Of a stretch of 64,000 nt of DNA, positions 1 through 11,461 are shown piece by piece. The first letter of the stretch is position 1, and each line of letters opens with the position of its first letter. Under the pieces are notes generated by a model. That model was not told the DNA's origin, made no database searches, and worked only from the letters and a program-made list of their open reading frames with translations. Origin of the DNA: Ailanthus altissimus. Taxonomy: Eukaryota; Streptophyta; Magnoliopsida; Sapindales; Simaroubaceae. The DNA lies in the NCBI GenBank assembly GCA_946807835.1, contig OX327697.1, positions 6,277,001 through 6,341,000 on the forward strand, read 5' to 3'. Made by a program: the position numbers and the translations under genes.

Positions 1-1340
1 TAATAATTAATGTATAGGATGTGTAGCTATCCTTAACCAGTGTTTGCCATGGATATATTTTGAATGCCAATTCTTTAGTAAGTATTAGTCATAACACTAG
101 GCTCATCGTAAGTCTTTTTTGATGGTCGAGTGATTATACTCCACTAAATGAAATACCTATATTCCTATGATACAAAAATTAAGTGGAATTCATTAAGTTC
201 AAGTTGTAATAACCATGCATGCCACTTAAGTAAATTCTTATCCTAAGTGAAACTTGTCGATGCTACTCCACAATCATATATCATTTTATTTTAGGCTATT
301 CAATGAGATGCTTTTTTCAAGTTTATCCTAATGAATCTAAGGTTTATACATAAGATTGGCCAGGTCAAATGTATGCATTAAGTACCTACAAAATGAATAA
401 TCAAGTTCATGCATTCAAAGTTAAAATATTTACAAACACATAGTTGTATTCAAGACTACAATCCTAGAAAAATGTATTTAGTTCAATATAATGAAGTTCA
501 AATAATAAAATACAAGATATAACATAATAAAACCAAGTTTAGATCAATAAATACATAAATGAAGTTTAAATGATCTTCATAAGCCTTGGTTTCAATGCTT
601 CTCTTGCAAGTGTTAGCCTTCCTTGATGATGTTGATCCTTCTCCAAATGGGTTCCCAGTGTAAATATGTATTTCTTTGAAGTAAAAGGTGTGATTTTGAC
701 ATAGAACATGCTCCCTAAATACTGAGATAAAGGTGAAATGTTATAGCTCCCATTGAAATGGGAATGCCTAATCAAGTAGCCAAGAATAATCAATTTTAAA
801 GAACCTTGCTCCAATGGAAGTGCATTTAGGAATGATAAAAACCAAAAGAGCTGCTTTATATAGTGTAGGAAATAACCGTAATATCACGACATTTCTTTTT
901 AGAACGCATGGGCATTACTACCTGTCATGTACAAACATTGCAACATTCTCATTATTGCAATGCTAGGGCTTTCTAGTCCTTCGATGTTGCCTTCCAGTAT
1001 TAAGGCATTGAAAAAGTGGCACGACTACATTGCCTTTCAACACTGGGGTGTTGAAGATCTTGAAAGCTTTCTAGATTCCTAGTTGCTTATCCTTCACCTC
1101 AACGATGTCGCGTCATAATTCCTAGAAATGCTAGAGCATTTTGTGCCTTAATACTGGGCGGTTCTGTATTTCTACGTTTTTGCCTCATTTTTGCTACTTT
1201 TCTTCCTCATTAGTCCATTCAAATTCTTGTCTTACAATTTTAACACAAGTATGCATAAATAGACCGTAATTACTCAAAAATAGCAATAATCAAAGCTAAA
1301 CTGGGAAAATAATATATATCCATTTTATGCTTATTAAGGA
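1..1340. other. AT-rich intergenic DNA, no supported gene
   Basis: I see no gene with recognisable motifs. An 82-codon minus-strand frame at 566-814 has no family signature. The stretch at about 860-1200 is slightly richer in GC and resembles, loosely, the leader sequence of the copia elements further right (repeated words like 'tgccttcca' and 'gcattactac'), so decayed retroelement DNA is likely, but I cannot assign it. Confidence 0.4.
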
Positions 1341-3475
1341 TCTGGTTTGGTAACCATGAAGGAAGATTTGGTCCTTAACCTTCTATATGTTAGACTTTAT
1401 TAGTTGGATAATATTTATTATTTTGAGGAAATTTATCATCTTATTGACAATATTTCCAACTTTAATTTTAGGTCATATTTTCTTATCTGATACTTTTCAA
1501 GTTCTAATTTGTATTCTTTTGCTAATACTTATCCTTATTTTCTTCATCATTTGTTTGGTAAAGATGGTTCATTTCTGCTTGTTGAGTATTATCTGGTTGT
1601 TAACTCAAGGTATCTACTATATTTGCATAAATAGAGTTTATTCTTATGGTGTACCAACCCTAGCATGTTCCAAGATAGTTGGGGGTTAACCAAGCTTTTC
1701 ATTCTTCAGAGAAAGCTCCTGCGAGTTTTCAAAAGTTATCCAACAAGCTATGTCATCCCAAAGTCAAGGAGTTCAATAGTTTAAAGATGATGGCATTAGA
1801 AGTAGCTGGCCATACTTGTGTAAGGAATATATTATCTGATCATAAGGCCTACTAAAAGGCTTTTTTAATTTTCTTTGTTGAGGTTTAAGGGTCCTATTAG
1901 AATATTGTTATACCTCTTGAGTTTAATATTGCTAACATGTTAAAGACGAGCTTAAATTTAATAGGCAGTGTAGCCAACAAGGGCCATATGCATTATATTG
2001 TAATGATGGATGGAATAAGTAGAATTGTTAGTTCAGAGAGGCCAACAACTCCAAGCAGTGCCAATGAACTAGTTAAGACAAATTTCATAAAGTAAGCTAT
2101 GAGTAGTAGTGGTAATCCTATAGTTCAATCTTCCTTATTCAAATATCTTATAGATAATGTAACCTTTCTTTTACTAAGCCTAGAAGAAGTCATAGGTTGT
2201 TAAGGGAGCCCTAAATAGGAACTTTTACTTCAATAAGGAAATCTCTTCTTCTAAGTAAGAGAAGGTAAAGGTAAGGTCTTCATTAGCCTCGAAGAATCTA
2301 CTAGTAAGGTTTAGGAATCTGATTTCTAACAGGGAGAGAAATGAAGCTATAAGTTTAAGGTCTAAGGTTTGTAGTTGGATTCTTTTTATAGTGTATATGC
2401 TTTTGGCAATGTTTGTTATCCTTTTAGCTATATTAATACATGTATTTTCTTATCTAGTAAAGGGATGGTGAATCTCTTGAAGTTGTATTCGAGGAGATTG
2501 CTAGATAATACAGTAAGAGGGCTAGTGCATGCTATAATAATGAAGAGCCTAGTACAGGTCGTAAGGAGTTTGAGCTGTGAGCTTATGTTGGTGCTGTGAG
2601 CTTATGTTGGTGCTGTGAGTCCTAAATCTTTTAGTGAAACTGTTGCTCAAAGCAAAGCCAACTCTCTGAAAAGAAAAGTTGTAGCTCCTACTAGCAAACA
2701 AAAAGTGAGGAAGCTTTTGATGGTTAGCCTATTAATTGTGAGAAAAAGTGATGAAGAGTCTTGTAAGCATATTGTATTTAGACTATGGCCTTCTTTTCTT
2801 CTTCTTCTATGTTTCTTATTGGTTATAAAGCTATACTTTTTTGCCACTATAAAGGATTCTCCTCTTAATGTTTTTTCCCCTAAGAGACAACATGTTTCTT
2901 CTCATGTCAAAGGTAATTTAGTTTTCTCACTTTTGTAACTTATACTTGTTGTTGGCTATGATCAACAAGGTTCTTATGGCATGTTCTCGTCCTTTTATGA
3001 TGCTTTAGGTGTCAGGGCCACCTTAATGATGGAGATTTATTAAAAGATTTCATCTCTAACTCTATTAAGAAGTTGCAGTCTCTTATTTTTAAGCCTATTA
3101 GCACTGGTATGATTATTTATTTTCTTTATTTCCATTTAAGTTATCGTGTTCGCATGGATTAATTTTACCTTTGTTGCTTTTGGAGGGAATTATTACTACT
3201 ACTACTCCAGTTTCTTCTCATACTACTATTGTTATTCATAACGTGCCCACCTAAAGATCATTTATAATTACACAATCCCTTCATTTATATTCCCTGGCTT
3301 TTTTTTTTTCACTAGTTTAATGGAGAAAATAGAAAATTTAATGGGTGTCTAGTCCCTGTTGAAGTTATGTCTTTATGGGGAACATTGGTAGAGAAAGTTC
3401 CTGGCTTCAGTAGTGGTTATGTTATGATGTTAGTCTTCCAGTGTGTTTTTATGGAGCAGATTGGTATAACGTTTT
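1341..3475 (+). pseudogene. Unassigned decayed coding-like DNA, left part
   Basis: Several short plus-strand frames (1387-1689, 2375-2599, 2615-2938) look like pieces of a broken protein gene. The 2615-2938 frame holds a lysine-rich stretch (SLKRKVV, KQKVRKL) and a Ser/Thr-rich reading follows at about 3190-3250. Frames are broken by many stops. A 21 bp tandem duplication sits at about 2577-2617. The solo LTR at 3476-5319 splits this unit, because matching target bases flank it and coding-like sequence resumes at 5320. The family is not recognised; a transposon-borne plant gene or a retroelement is possible. Confidence 0.3.
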
Positions 3476-5319
3476 TGTTAGGGTCGGTGTTTACGCGTCA
3501 TCCTTGAATGTACATATACTTGTGTATTTATACAAGTGTACATTCCCATTAAATTGCTAATACTCATTTATATGGTATTATGTAATGTAACGTTACAAAC
3601 ATTGTAGATCTAAAGGAGTTCAAATCAGATCTAAAAGAGTTTAGATAAGTGCTCATAATTAGCCACGCTGAGAGATATAAATGCTAAATGTTAGCACAAC
3701 TAAGTGTTAGCTGGTTATAATACTCAGCAGATCCAACAGTTGGAGCTTTGTTTGTAATGGGACATAGACCTGAGAATATACTAGTAACTGCATAGTTACA
3801 AGAGTTGCAATCGGGTGCCAGAAAATGCTAGTTGCGCAAGTATGTTCTCAAATAATTATCCATGATCTATTTTTACTGATGCAGGTCTGTCAGTGGATAC
3901 CTTTATATATAGATCAGCAAATGTCGTACCTATAGGGTATAGATGGTTATTCCTAGCCGACCGTGAGCTTGGAGATCGTATTGACATATAGGTATCTAGT
4001 TAGGACTGGATATGAGACAGACTCGCGAGGGCCTCCGACAGACACCCTATGTAAGCCGTCAACGGAGGGTCTTCTCAAGTTGAGTAGTATATGTGGTCCT
4101 TTGACCTGAGTGGCACGGTGGGCTTGTAAGTGATCCACCATACTTTAGTTTTACGCATATCACAAACCTTTTATAGTGTGACCGCTGGGTATGGTCCGAT
4201 GCTTATGGAGTCCAGTGTGTATAATTATGGGATTCATCAGCTCGTATAAGGAGTTAGATATCCAGACGCTTCGAGATTGTATCTCGAAAAATCTTGTGGC
4301 CACAAGTATTAATCCCGAGAAAGAGTTCCGCCAGTGTAGAACAATATGGAAAAATTGTTTGCGCATATTATTCAGTAAGATACGAGTCTGGAGATAGGAT
4401 ATGGATGAGCACTAGGGGATTTGATGGTGATAATCTATATCCCTGCACATCCAGGATATTATAACGGAAGGACTATATGTATGCGTTGTAACCTCAACTT
4501 ACATGGTTTAACATGCTATTTTGTATATCCATGACGTGTGTGTAGGACATTGCTCACGGATTCATGGAATAGTTCCATTTAACAAATTAGGTGTAGGACC
4601 TAGGGAGTCCCGCGATATAGAGTGTACTCATTGTGCACTAGGGCAGCGTGCCAGATTAAAGTTTTTAATCTAGCAATATTCAGCAATACCATAGGAATGC
4701 GTGCGTGTCTCTCATTTTGATTATTTAATTGTTAAATAATCAAATATCTCTCTTTTTATATTGTATAATATATTATTATTTATATATATATAGGGAAAGA
4801 GAAAGAGATATTTGAGAGGGTGAGGGCCAAAAGTTGGTCTAGAGAAATGGAAGAGAAAAGGAAAAGAGAAGAAGAACCGAAGGAAAAGAAAAAAAAAAGA
4901 AAAAAATGAAATAGTTTCATTTTTCTCTGTCGTGTCTTAGAAGCAATTAAGAATTGCTTCATTCTCCATTTCTTATCCTTTTGGAGAAAATGATATAAAC
5001 ACATACCCAGCTATTTTAGGGATTAAAAGTTAATCCCGGGCTGAATATCAGACTGCTGTTCTAGCTCACTGTATTGGTGACTAGAACTACACACGAGTTG
5101 GTTTCCATGTGGACTCTGATGAAATACGTGTATAACATTACACATTATGGTGAGTTCTCTAACCTTTCTAATATATTAATGCGATTAATATATTTATTTA
5201 TTGTCTTTATTACATGTTTACACGCTTCCGTCAGACTTAAATATGTATTTGATACGTATTTTAGGTAATAGATATAATTGCACATGTATACACCCACATA
5301 TATTAGATCCCACACAACA
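3476..5319 (+). mobile_element. Solo LTR A of the long-LTR copia family
   Basis: It starts TGTTAGGGTCGGTG and ends CACACAACA, and is flanked by a perfect 5 bp target duplication GTTTT (3471-3475 and 5320-5324). No interior or primer site follows, so it is a solo LTR left by LTR-LTR recombination. It shares with the other family members the opening 'gtgcttacgtgccatcc', a middle block about a bright marker 'gaccgctgggtatggtccgatgc', and the 'tcacggattcatggaatagttcc' block. At 1844 bp it is the shortest intact copy here. Short frames inside it recur as shadows in other copies and are not genes. Confidence 0.88.
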
Positions 5320-5690
5320 GTTTTATGGTATGAGCTTGGCCAAAATGAAGCAGCCATATGTAAAGGTTCTTAGAGCCTAGAAAGGCATGTGTCAAGATGC
5401 TAGCAAGGTTGGCTTTGTTATGGAAATTCTTGCCTTACATGTGGATAAGTTGGTTTATATAGCTTGTGACTTCAGAGGAGAGAAGATTCCTTTCATGCCT
5501 TGGAAACCAAGATAGCTAAAGCATATGTGACATTGGCTATATGTCAAGTAAAGCTTGATAGCTTAGAGAAGTCCAAAGCAAATCTACTCCAAGTTGGCTA
5601 TCATGTTGACATCGAAAGTATTAAGGCCACTAATGAAGTTAAAGGTCTTTTTGCTGACTTCGACCATTCAACTGATGGTTAATATCTTTT
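5320..5690 (+). pseudogene. Unassigned decayed coding-like DNA, right part
   Basis: Right-hand continuation of the unit broken by solo LTR A. The frame ending at 5682 reads KLDSLEKSKANLLQVG then a short acidic tail and a stop, which looks like the natural C-terminus of a coiled-coil-containing protein. An in-frame stop lies just upstream at about 5510. Family not recognised. Confidence 0.3.
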
Positions 5691-6261
5691 CATAGATGTC
5701 TATTATTCACTTAGGTTGTGTTTTATCTACAAACTCTTCTCTGTTACAATTTTATATCATTAGTTTGTGATTCTTTTTATGCTATTGTTAGTGCTTTTTC
5801 AATGAAATATTTTAAAAAATGAAATATAATGAAGCATACTTTTTGGATGCCTTATGTGTTTATGCATTTTGCTCAAGACAAACTAGATAGGATTTTATAA
5901 GAATTGTTTAACCTTTTTTTGTTTCTAAAACTTTATTAAGCCTAAGTTTTGATTGTATACTTTTATTGTGTGAATGATTTCTCACTTTGTTGGCTTGTAT
6001 TGCTCTTGAGTGTAGATATGATATGGTCAGAACAAGTGCCAATTTACATGTATGGCATTTGTTTTATTTCTTTTTGTGATACTTAAGCTCTATTGCTTTG
6101 TTGAGGCTTTGGTGAGTTTAAACTTGCTATTTGCATGTTAAGTTTGAAGGCCTTCACCTTGCCTATTTTGCCATCTAACTTTAGGTGGATTACGACCAAA
6201 GTGACTATGCATGATTTTGCCATTACTTTGACTTTTCCTATACTTTGTAAGGGTTATAAGT
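5691..6261. other. AT-rich DNA, nothing recognised
   Basis: No gene, RNA or repeat end was recognised here. It probably represents the 3' flank of the preceding decayed unit up to the point where the truncated LTR B begins. Confidence 0.4.
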
Positions 6262-8545
6262 AAGTAGAGATATAAATCATCACCAAAAAATCTATATGCA
6301 CTCGATCGTGAACATATTTTCATTTTAGTATTTTGGTATATAATATCTGTAAACTCCTTTATAATATTGTTTAATAATAAAGCCATATATGTCATATATT
6401 TTATCTATAATTTTATTTAAGATTTTGATATTTTATGAGAATAAATGACTATTTATATGTATTATTGTTTATTTGTAGAGTTTGGACCAAAAATAATGAA
6501 ATCTAAAGAAACTAGAGCAAAAATGTAAGTTTTTAAGAAAGTAGCAAAAACTAGGGACTAAAATGAAAAAATTCTAAAATTGTAGATTTTTGCCTTAGCG
6601 GTAGAAAGCTTTTCGCTCTAGCAGCAACTTTAGAAGCAGAATAGGAAAGACCAAAATAAACCTAGAATTAATCACAATTTTTGCCCCAGCGTCAATTAGT
6701 TTTCGCCCTAGCAAAAACCCATCGCCCCAATAATAACTAGCCACTGCTGTAGCGATAGTGGTTTAAGACGTAGCACCCCACTGATAAGGAAATTTCGCCC
6801 AATGATCAGCTTTTTCTTGAACTGACAAGAAAACCACTACAAGCTCTGGATCAAATCCTATATAAAGGTCACTCATTCCAGTTATTAGAGAACACATGAT
6901 TTAGGGCTCTTAGAATTACAACACATAGAAAAAGAGCAATTTTAGAGTGAGAAGCAAGGGGAATTCAAGAGAACAAGAGATTGTTGGCAAATATTTGGCA
7001 TATCAACCAACTGCAAATTGACGTCAATATTGATTTACTTTTGATTGTATTATGTTTATTTAATTTTTCAACCAATTTTCTTTTGTTATGATGAGCTAAT
7101 TTATTTTCTAGGGTTATTACTTGAGCTCAATATGCGTGCTTAATTGTTAGATCTTTTTAATATTTATTTGAACTTAATTCTTTATTATTCAAATTATTTA
7201 TTCTTAATGCTTCATTATATCTGATCAATATTGTAATTGAATTAGTAATACTTTGATAAACTCGAGAGAGGCACTATTGTATTTAGACTTAGATAATTTA
7301 GTGCATGATTGTAGAGTAATATTTATAAGTTCTAATTTAGGATAGAGGTATATCTAATTGGTATGTATGGTCAATAAGACTTGTTCTTAATGAATCTTGA
7401 TTTATTGCAATTACTATAAATATATAAGTATTTGATAAATTGAGATATACTTACTTGACCTTAAGAGAGGCTTGTGAATACATTATTGTCTTGACTAATA
7501 ATAAGAATTGAGGGATATAAATATTAAAAAGATTAATCTTTAGAAAACATATTGAAGGATAGTAACTAACCCTAGGCTTTCTTTATCTTGCTATCTTCTT
7601 GATTTATTTGAGTTGTGTTATTTAATTTTTTGCACTTTTATTTAGTTTATTTAATTAATTGTAATTAAAGATTTGATTTTATGAATAATTACTTGAAAGA
7701 TACAATTTTAGTATTTGGTAGAAAATAAAAATTATCCCTATGGGTTTGACATTCGACTTAAAAATCCATTTATTATTTGTTATAATAGCATATACTTACT
7801 TTTATGCTTAAAATACACACAATATTTAACCCTACAAAAAACTCTTTTCTGGAGTTTCTGTTTGTGGCTACAAGACTTCTTGAAATACAATCTCTGAGCA
7901 TTGGGATATACAACTCACTTATATAAGTTGAAGGATCCCATATCTACGCATATTAGACTTTATAAGCATCGGACTATACCTAATGATAACCAGAGATCAG
8001 ACCATAAAAGGTCTCTAACATACGTGAAATCAAATCTTAGTAGATCACTCACAAGCCCAACGTGGTGCTCACGTCAAAAGACCACGAATACTACTTAACT
8101 TGAGAAAACCCTTAATTGACGGCTCTATAGGATGTTTATTAGAGGTCCTCGTAAGTCTATTCAGTACCTAGTCCTCACTCTATACATGCATGCCTATACG
8201 AGCTTTTGCTAAGCCCATGATCTGTTAAGACTAATTATTTGTACAATTAGATATAGACACACTGATCCGAAGTATACCAATCGACTTGTGTTAGCAATTA
8301 TAGATCAGGAACGATGCTTTTAAAAACTTACTACATAATGACATTTCTTAGTACCATTTGTAACTACTTGCAAATATGTCATTATTAACTTTTTGTACTG
8401 ACCTAAACTCTTTTAGATCTACAATATCTTAAAAGAAACAAGCTTAGTACAATATAATCAATAATTAACGATTTATTGAAATGTTTATTATATAAATATT
8501 AAATAATTAATTTTTATACAAAAATTAGAATAGCACGTAAGCACT
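6262..8545 (-). mobile_element. Copia-3 3' LTR remnant (LTR B), minus strand
   Basis: Two pieces, 6262-6374 and about 7824-8545, are collinear with the reverse complement of the long-LTR copia family: compare 'gatataaatcatcacc' here with 'gatatagatcatcacc' in the complete copy at 11462-13946, and the end 'gcacgtaagcac'. The left end is truncated and the last bases (family end CCAACA on this strand) are replaced by a gypsy LTR fragment starting at 8546. A gypsy LTR is inserted at 6375-7823. Its position just below the copia RNase H remnant identifies it as the 3' LTR of copia-3. Confidence 0.7.
6375..7823 (+). mobile_element. Gypsy-type solo LTR J2 inserted in LTR B
   Basis: It is collinear with the better preserved copy at 49109-50480: 'gagaataaatgactatttatatg', a GC-rich block of AGCG-type words (6585-6800), a TATA box 'cctatataaagg' (about 6858), a long AT-rich R/U5-like part ('gcatgattgtagagtaa'), and the closing 'attatccctatgggtttgacattcgac', which is the kind of end seen in Athila/Tat LTRs. 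The element start is mutated (TAATAAAG for TGATAAGG) and the target duplication is only approximate (TTTAA-like), so ends are good to a few bases. Confidence 0.65.
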
Positions 8546-8670
8546 GATGAGTATATTTTGAATCCATAATTCATGCCTATTTATCTTAATAATTGTTTGT
8601 TTCTAAGTAATTTTAAGGGCTATTATGTGTTAAATGAAATTGGAGCAAATAAGGAAAATTCGCTACAGTA
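8546..8670 (+). mobile_element. Fragment of a TGATGAG-type gypsy LTR
   Basis: It begins TGATGAGTATATTTT, like the solo LTR at 19964 (TGATGAGCGTATTTTAT), and reaches a 'cgctacagta' word before sequence changes to copia RNase H. Only the first 125 bp or so of the LTR is left. Its insertion removed the end of copia-3's 3' LTR and the polypurine tract. Confidence 0.5.
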
Positions 8671-9215
8671 TTTTTCAAACACCTTAGGAGTTAAGGCCTT
8701 TATGAGTAGGTCCACTATATTATTCATAAATCTACTCTAGATACTATTACATCTTCTCTAGCTAAGATTTCTCTAATTATGTAGTACTTTCTCTAGTATT
8801 TCCTCTCTACATGCTTAGACATTTGGGGTGCACTTGGCTTATTGGCTTGAGCAATTGCCCCGTTGTTATCGCAAAATAATGGGATATGATCCACCAAACT
8901 TGGAACTATTTCGAGCTTTGCTACAAACTTATATATCCACACTATTTCCTTTGTAGCCGTAATGTATTCTGCCTTTGTGGTAGAATTAGCTGTGGACCCT
9001 TACTTAATACTCTTCCAACTGACTGTGGCACCATTGAGAAAAAATATATATCCAAATGTAGACTTTACATCATTTGGATCAAACTAGAAGTTTAAATCTG
9101 TGTATCCCTTCACTTGTAAGTCATTCTTTTCATAAATCAGTATCTTTTATACCTTTCAGGTATTTTAGGATATGTTTCACAGTCATCCAATAGTCGCTAC
9201 CTAAATCAGATTAAT
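8671..9215 (-). pseudogene. Copia-3 RNase H remnant
   Basis: The minus strand reads as the C-terminal RNase H part of a Ty1/copia polyprotein. Around 8840-8885 it gives IPLFCDNNGAIAQAN, the region holding a conserved Asp of copia RNase H that is followed by the Asn-Asn-Gly turn. Several frames and stops break it. It directly follows the reverse transcriptase remnant on the same strand, as expected for the copia order integrase-RT-RNase H. Confidence 0.7.
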
Positions 9216-10544
9216 ACTAGCTCGTAATACTTACAGCCATATTGATGTCAAGTCTCGTATATAACATGGCGTACATCAAGCTACCAACAGTTGATGCATA
9301 TGGTATGTTAGATATTCTAACACTTTCATCTTTCTTTTGAGGACACATCCTTCTAGAAATATGCATGTCATGTTTGAAATGTACATTAACTGTCTTACAA
9401 TTAGTAAAGTTATACATTTCAAGAATCTTTTCTATATATGAGGATTGAAAGTCTTCTATTCGTCTCTTAGCTCTATCTCTATAAAATTTTATACCCAGTA
9501 GATATAAAGCCTTTCCCAAATCTTTTGTAGAGAAGTTCTCACTCAAATATCTCTTGACTGACTGTAACTTGCCAATACCATTTTCGATAATGAGTATGTC
9601 ATCCATATATAGAATAAAAAAGACAATCATATTCCCACTGACATTTCTGTACACACACGCTTCCTTTTCATTTTTAATAAAACCAGACCCATTGATTACT
9701 TAATTAAAATAAAGTTCCAGCTTTGGGAAGCACGCTTAAGTCCATAAATAGATTTCCTCAGTTTGTACACTAGGTTAGAAGTCATTCTAGATGTAAAATC
9801 TTTAGGCTACTCCATGAATATCTCTTCCTTGAGATATCCATTCAGGAAAGCTGTCTTTACATCCATCTGTTAGATTTCAAAATCATAATATGCTACAATA
9901 TCCAACAAAATTCGAATCGACTTTAGTATGGCTACTGGTGAAAAAGTTTCCTCATAATTAATCCTAGGTCGCATAGTATAACCTTTTGCCACTAGTCTGG
10001 CTTTGAAAGTCTTTACCTTTCATTAGGCCTGCTTCTATTTGTAAACCTATTTACAACTAATAGGAACAATTTCTTTGAAAAGCTCAACCAAGTCTCAGAC
10101 TCGATTGTCATGCATAGAGTTAATTTTGGATTTAAAGACTTTTTGCCATTTTCCTGAATCGATATCCAACATCGCATTTTTATAAGTCAAAGAATACTTT
10201 TCTTCCATTAAGAAAACCTCAACGACATATTTAGGTATCATACTATATTGAACAGATGACCTTGAGATCCTTTTCGACCTATATAGATGGTGTATCAAAG
10301 GTATCTCACTTGATTAAGTCTAAAGTCCTATCATCGGTTCACAAACTTTTATATTGACTTCATTAAGTTCAGTTCTTCTACAATTCCTATGACTCATGAC
10401 AAACTGTTTCTCAAGGTAAGTGACATTACGAGTAACGAACACGTTTTGTTCATTTGGGTCATAGAACTAATCTTATATTATGTTTAGGATATCTAATAAA
10501 CCGATACTTGTACCTCTTAGGTGCAAGTTTCTCATGTTGCATAA
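9216..10544 (-). pseudogene. Copia-3 reverse transcriptase remnant
   Basis: The longest frame (9217-9654, minus) contains the catalytic YMDD box as FFILYMDDILIIENG at about 9595-9606, then the copia thumb-like segment FSTKDLGKALYLLGI and the LMYAMLYTRLDI region. Another piece at 10095-10298 encodes the RT N-terminal part in a different frame. Frames are broken between 9655 and 10544, where words for the MDVKTAFLNG region can still be made out on the minus strand (about 9800-9880). The upstream part was separated from integrase by the hAT-like element inserted at 10553. Confidence 0.85.
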
Positions 10545-10739
10545 CTTTTATATAGGAGTGGGTAATTTTGTGTTTAGGTCGGGTTAAGGAATTCCTAAAC
10601 CATACCCGAACCCGATCGAGTGCCGAAAAGTGTCATGTTTGGGCACTTTTTGGGTCAAAATGAGAATTCTTGATTTTTGTTTATTGAAATGACATTGTTT
10701 TCATTCGAGATGGGATAGGTCAGGTAGGGTTAGAAAATT

Positions 10740-11456
10740 TTGAATTAAAATTTAAAAAAATAAAAAAAAATTCAAATTCAAATTGGATTTCAATTACGTT
10801 AAATGTTATTATTTCAAATTCAATTACATTAATGTTATTATTTCAAATTTAATATGAATTTGAATTATGTGAAATATTATAATTTAATTAATTTTGAAAT
10901 TGGTTCATTCCAAATCCAATTGCGTTCAATGTTGTAATTATAAATTCAATTTCAAGTTGAAATACGTTAAATATTATAATTTCAAATATTGTTTCGATTT
11001 CAATTACGTTAAATATTATGAATTTGAATTATGTTAAATGCTATTATTTAAAATTCAATTACGTTAACTGTTATAATTTGATTAATTTTAAAATTGATTC
11101 GTTCCAAATCTAATTACATTAAATGTTATAATTATAAATCTAATTTTGAGTTAAAATACGTAAAATATTATAATTTGAAATATTATTTCGATGTTAATTA
11201 CGTTAAATATTATAGATTTGAATTACATTAAATGCTATTATTTCAAATTTAATTACGTTAAATGTTATAATTTAATAATTTTGAAATTAATTCGTTACAA
11301 ATCTAATTACGTTAAATGTAGTAATTATAAATCCAATTTTAAGTTAAAATACGTTAAATATTATAATTTAAAATATTAATTTAATATTAATTACGTTAAA
11401 TATTATGAATTTAAATTACGTTAAATATTATTATTTGATATTCAATTACATTAAAT
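10740..11456. repeat. Left tandem-repeat array of the hAT-like element
   Basis: Reiterated words 'aattacgttaaatattataattt' form a higher-order array. The marker 'aattacgttaaatattatga' (or a near match) recurs at 11002, 11196 and 11389, giving a period of 193-194 bp built of about five sub-units of 25-54 bp. The short frame 11191-11379 is only a translation of these repeats. Confidence 0.8.
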
Positions 11457-11461
11457 GTTAT

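Noticed and set aside
4780..5004. 74-codon minus-strand ORF with a Phe/Ser-rich stretch resembling a signal peptide
   Set aside because: Complement of a purine-rich tract in solo LTR A; similar tracts are in LTRs D and F.
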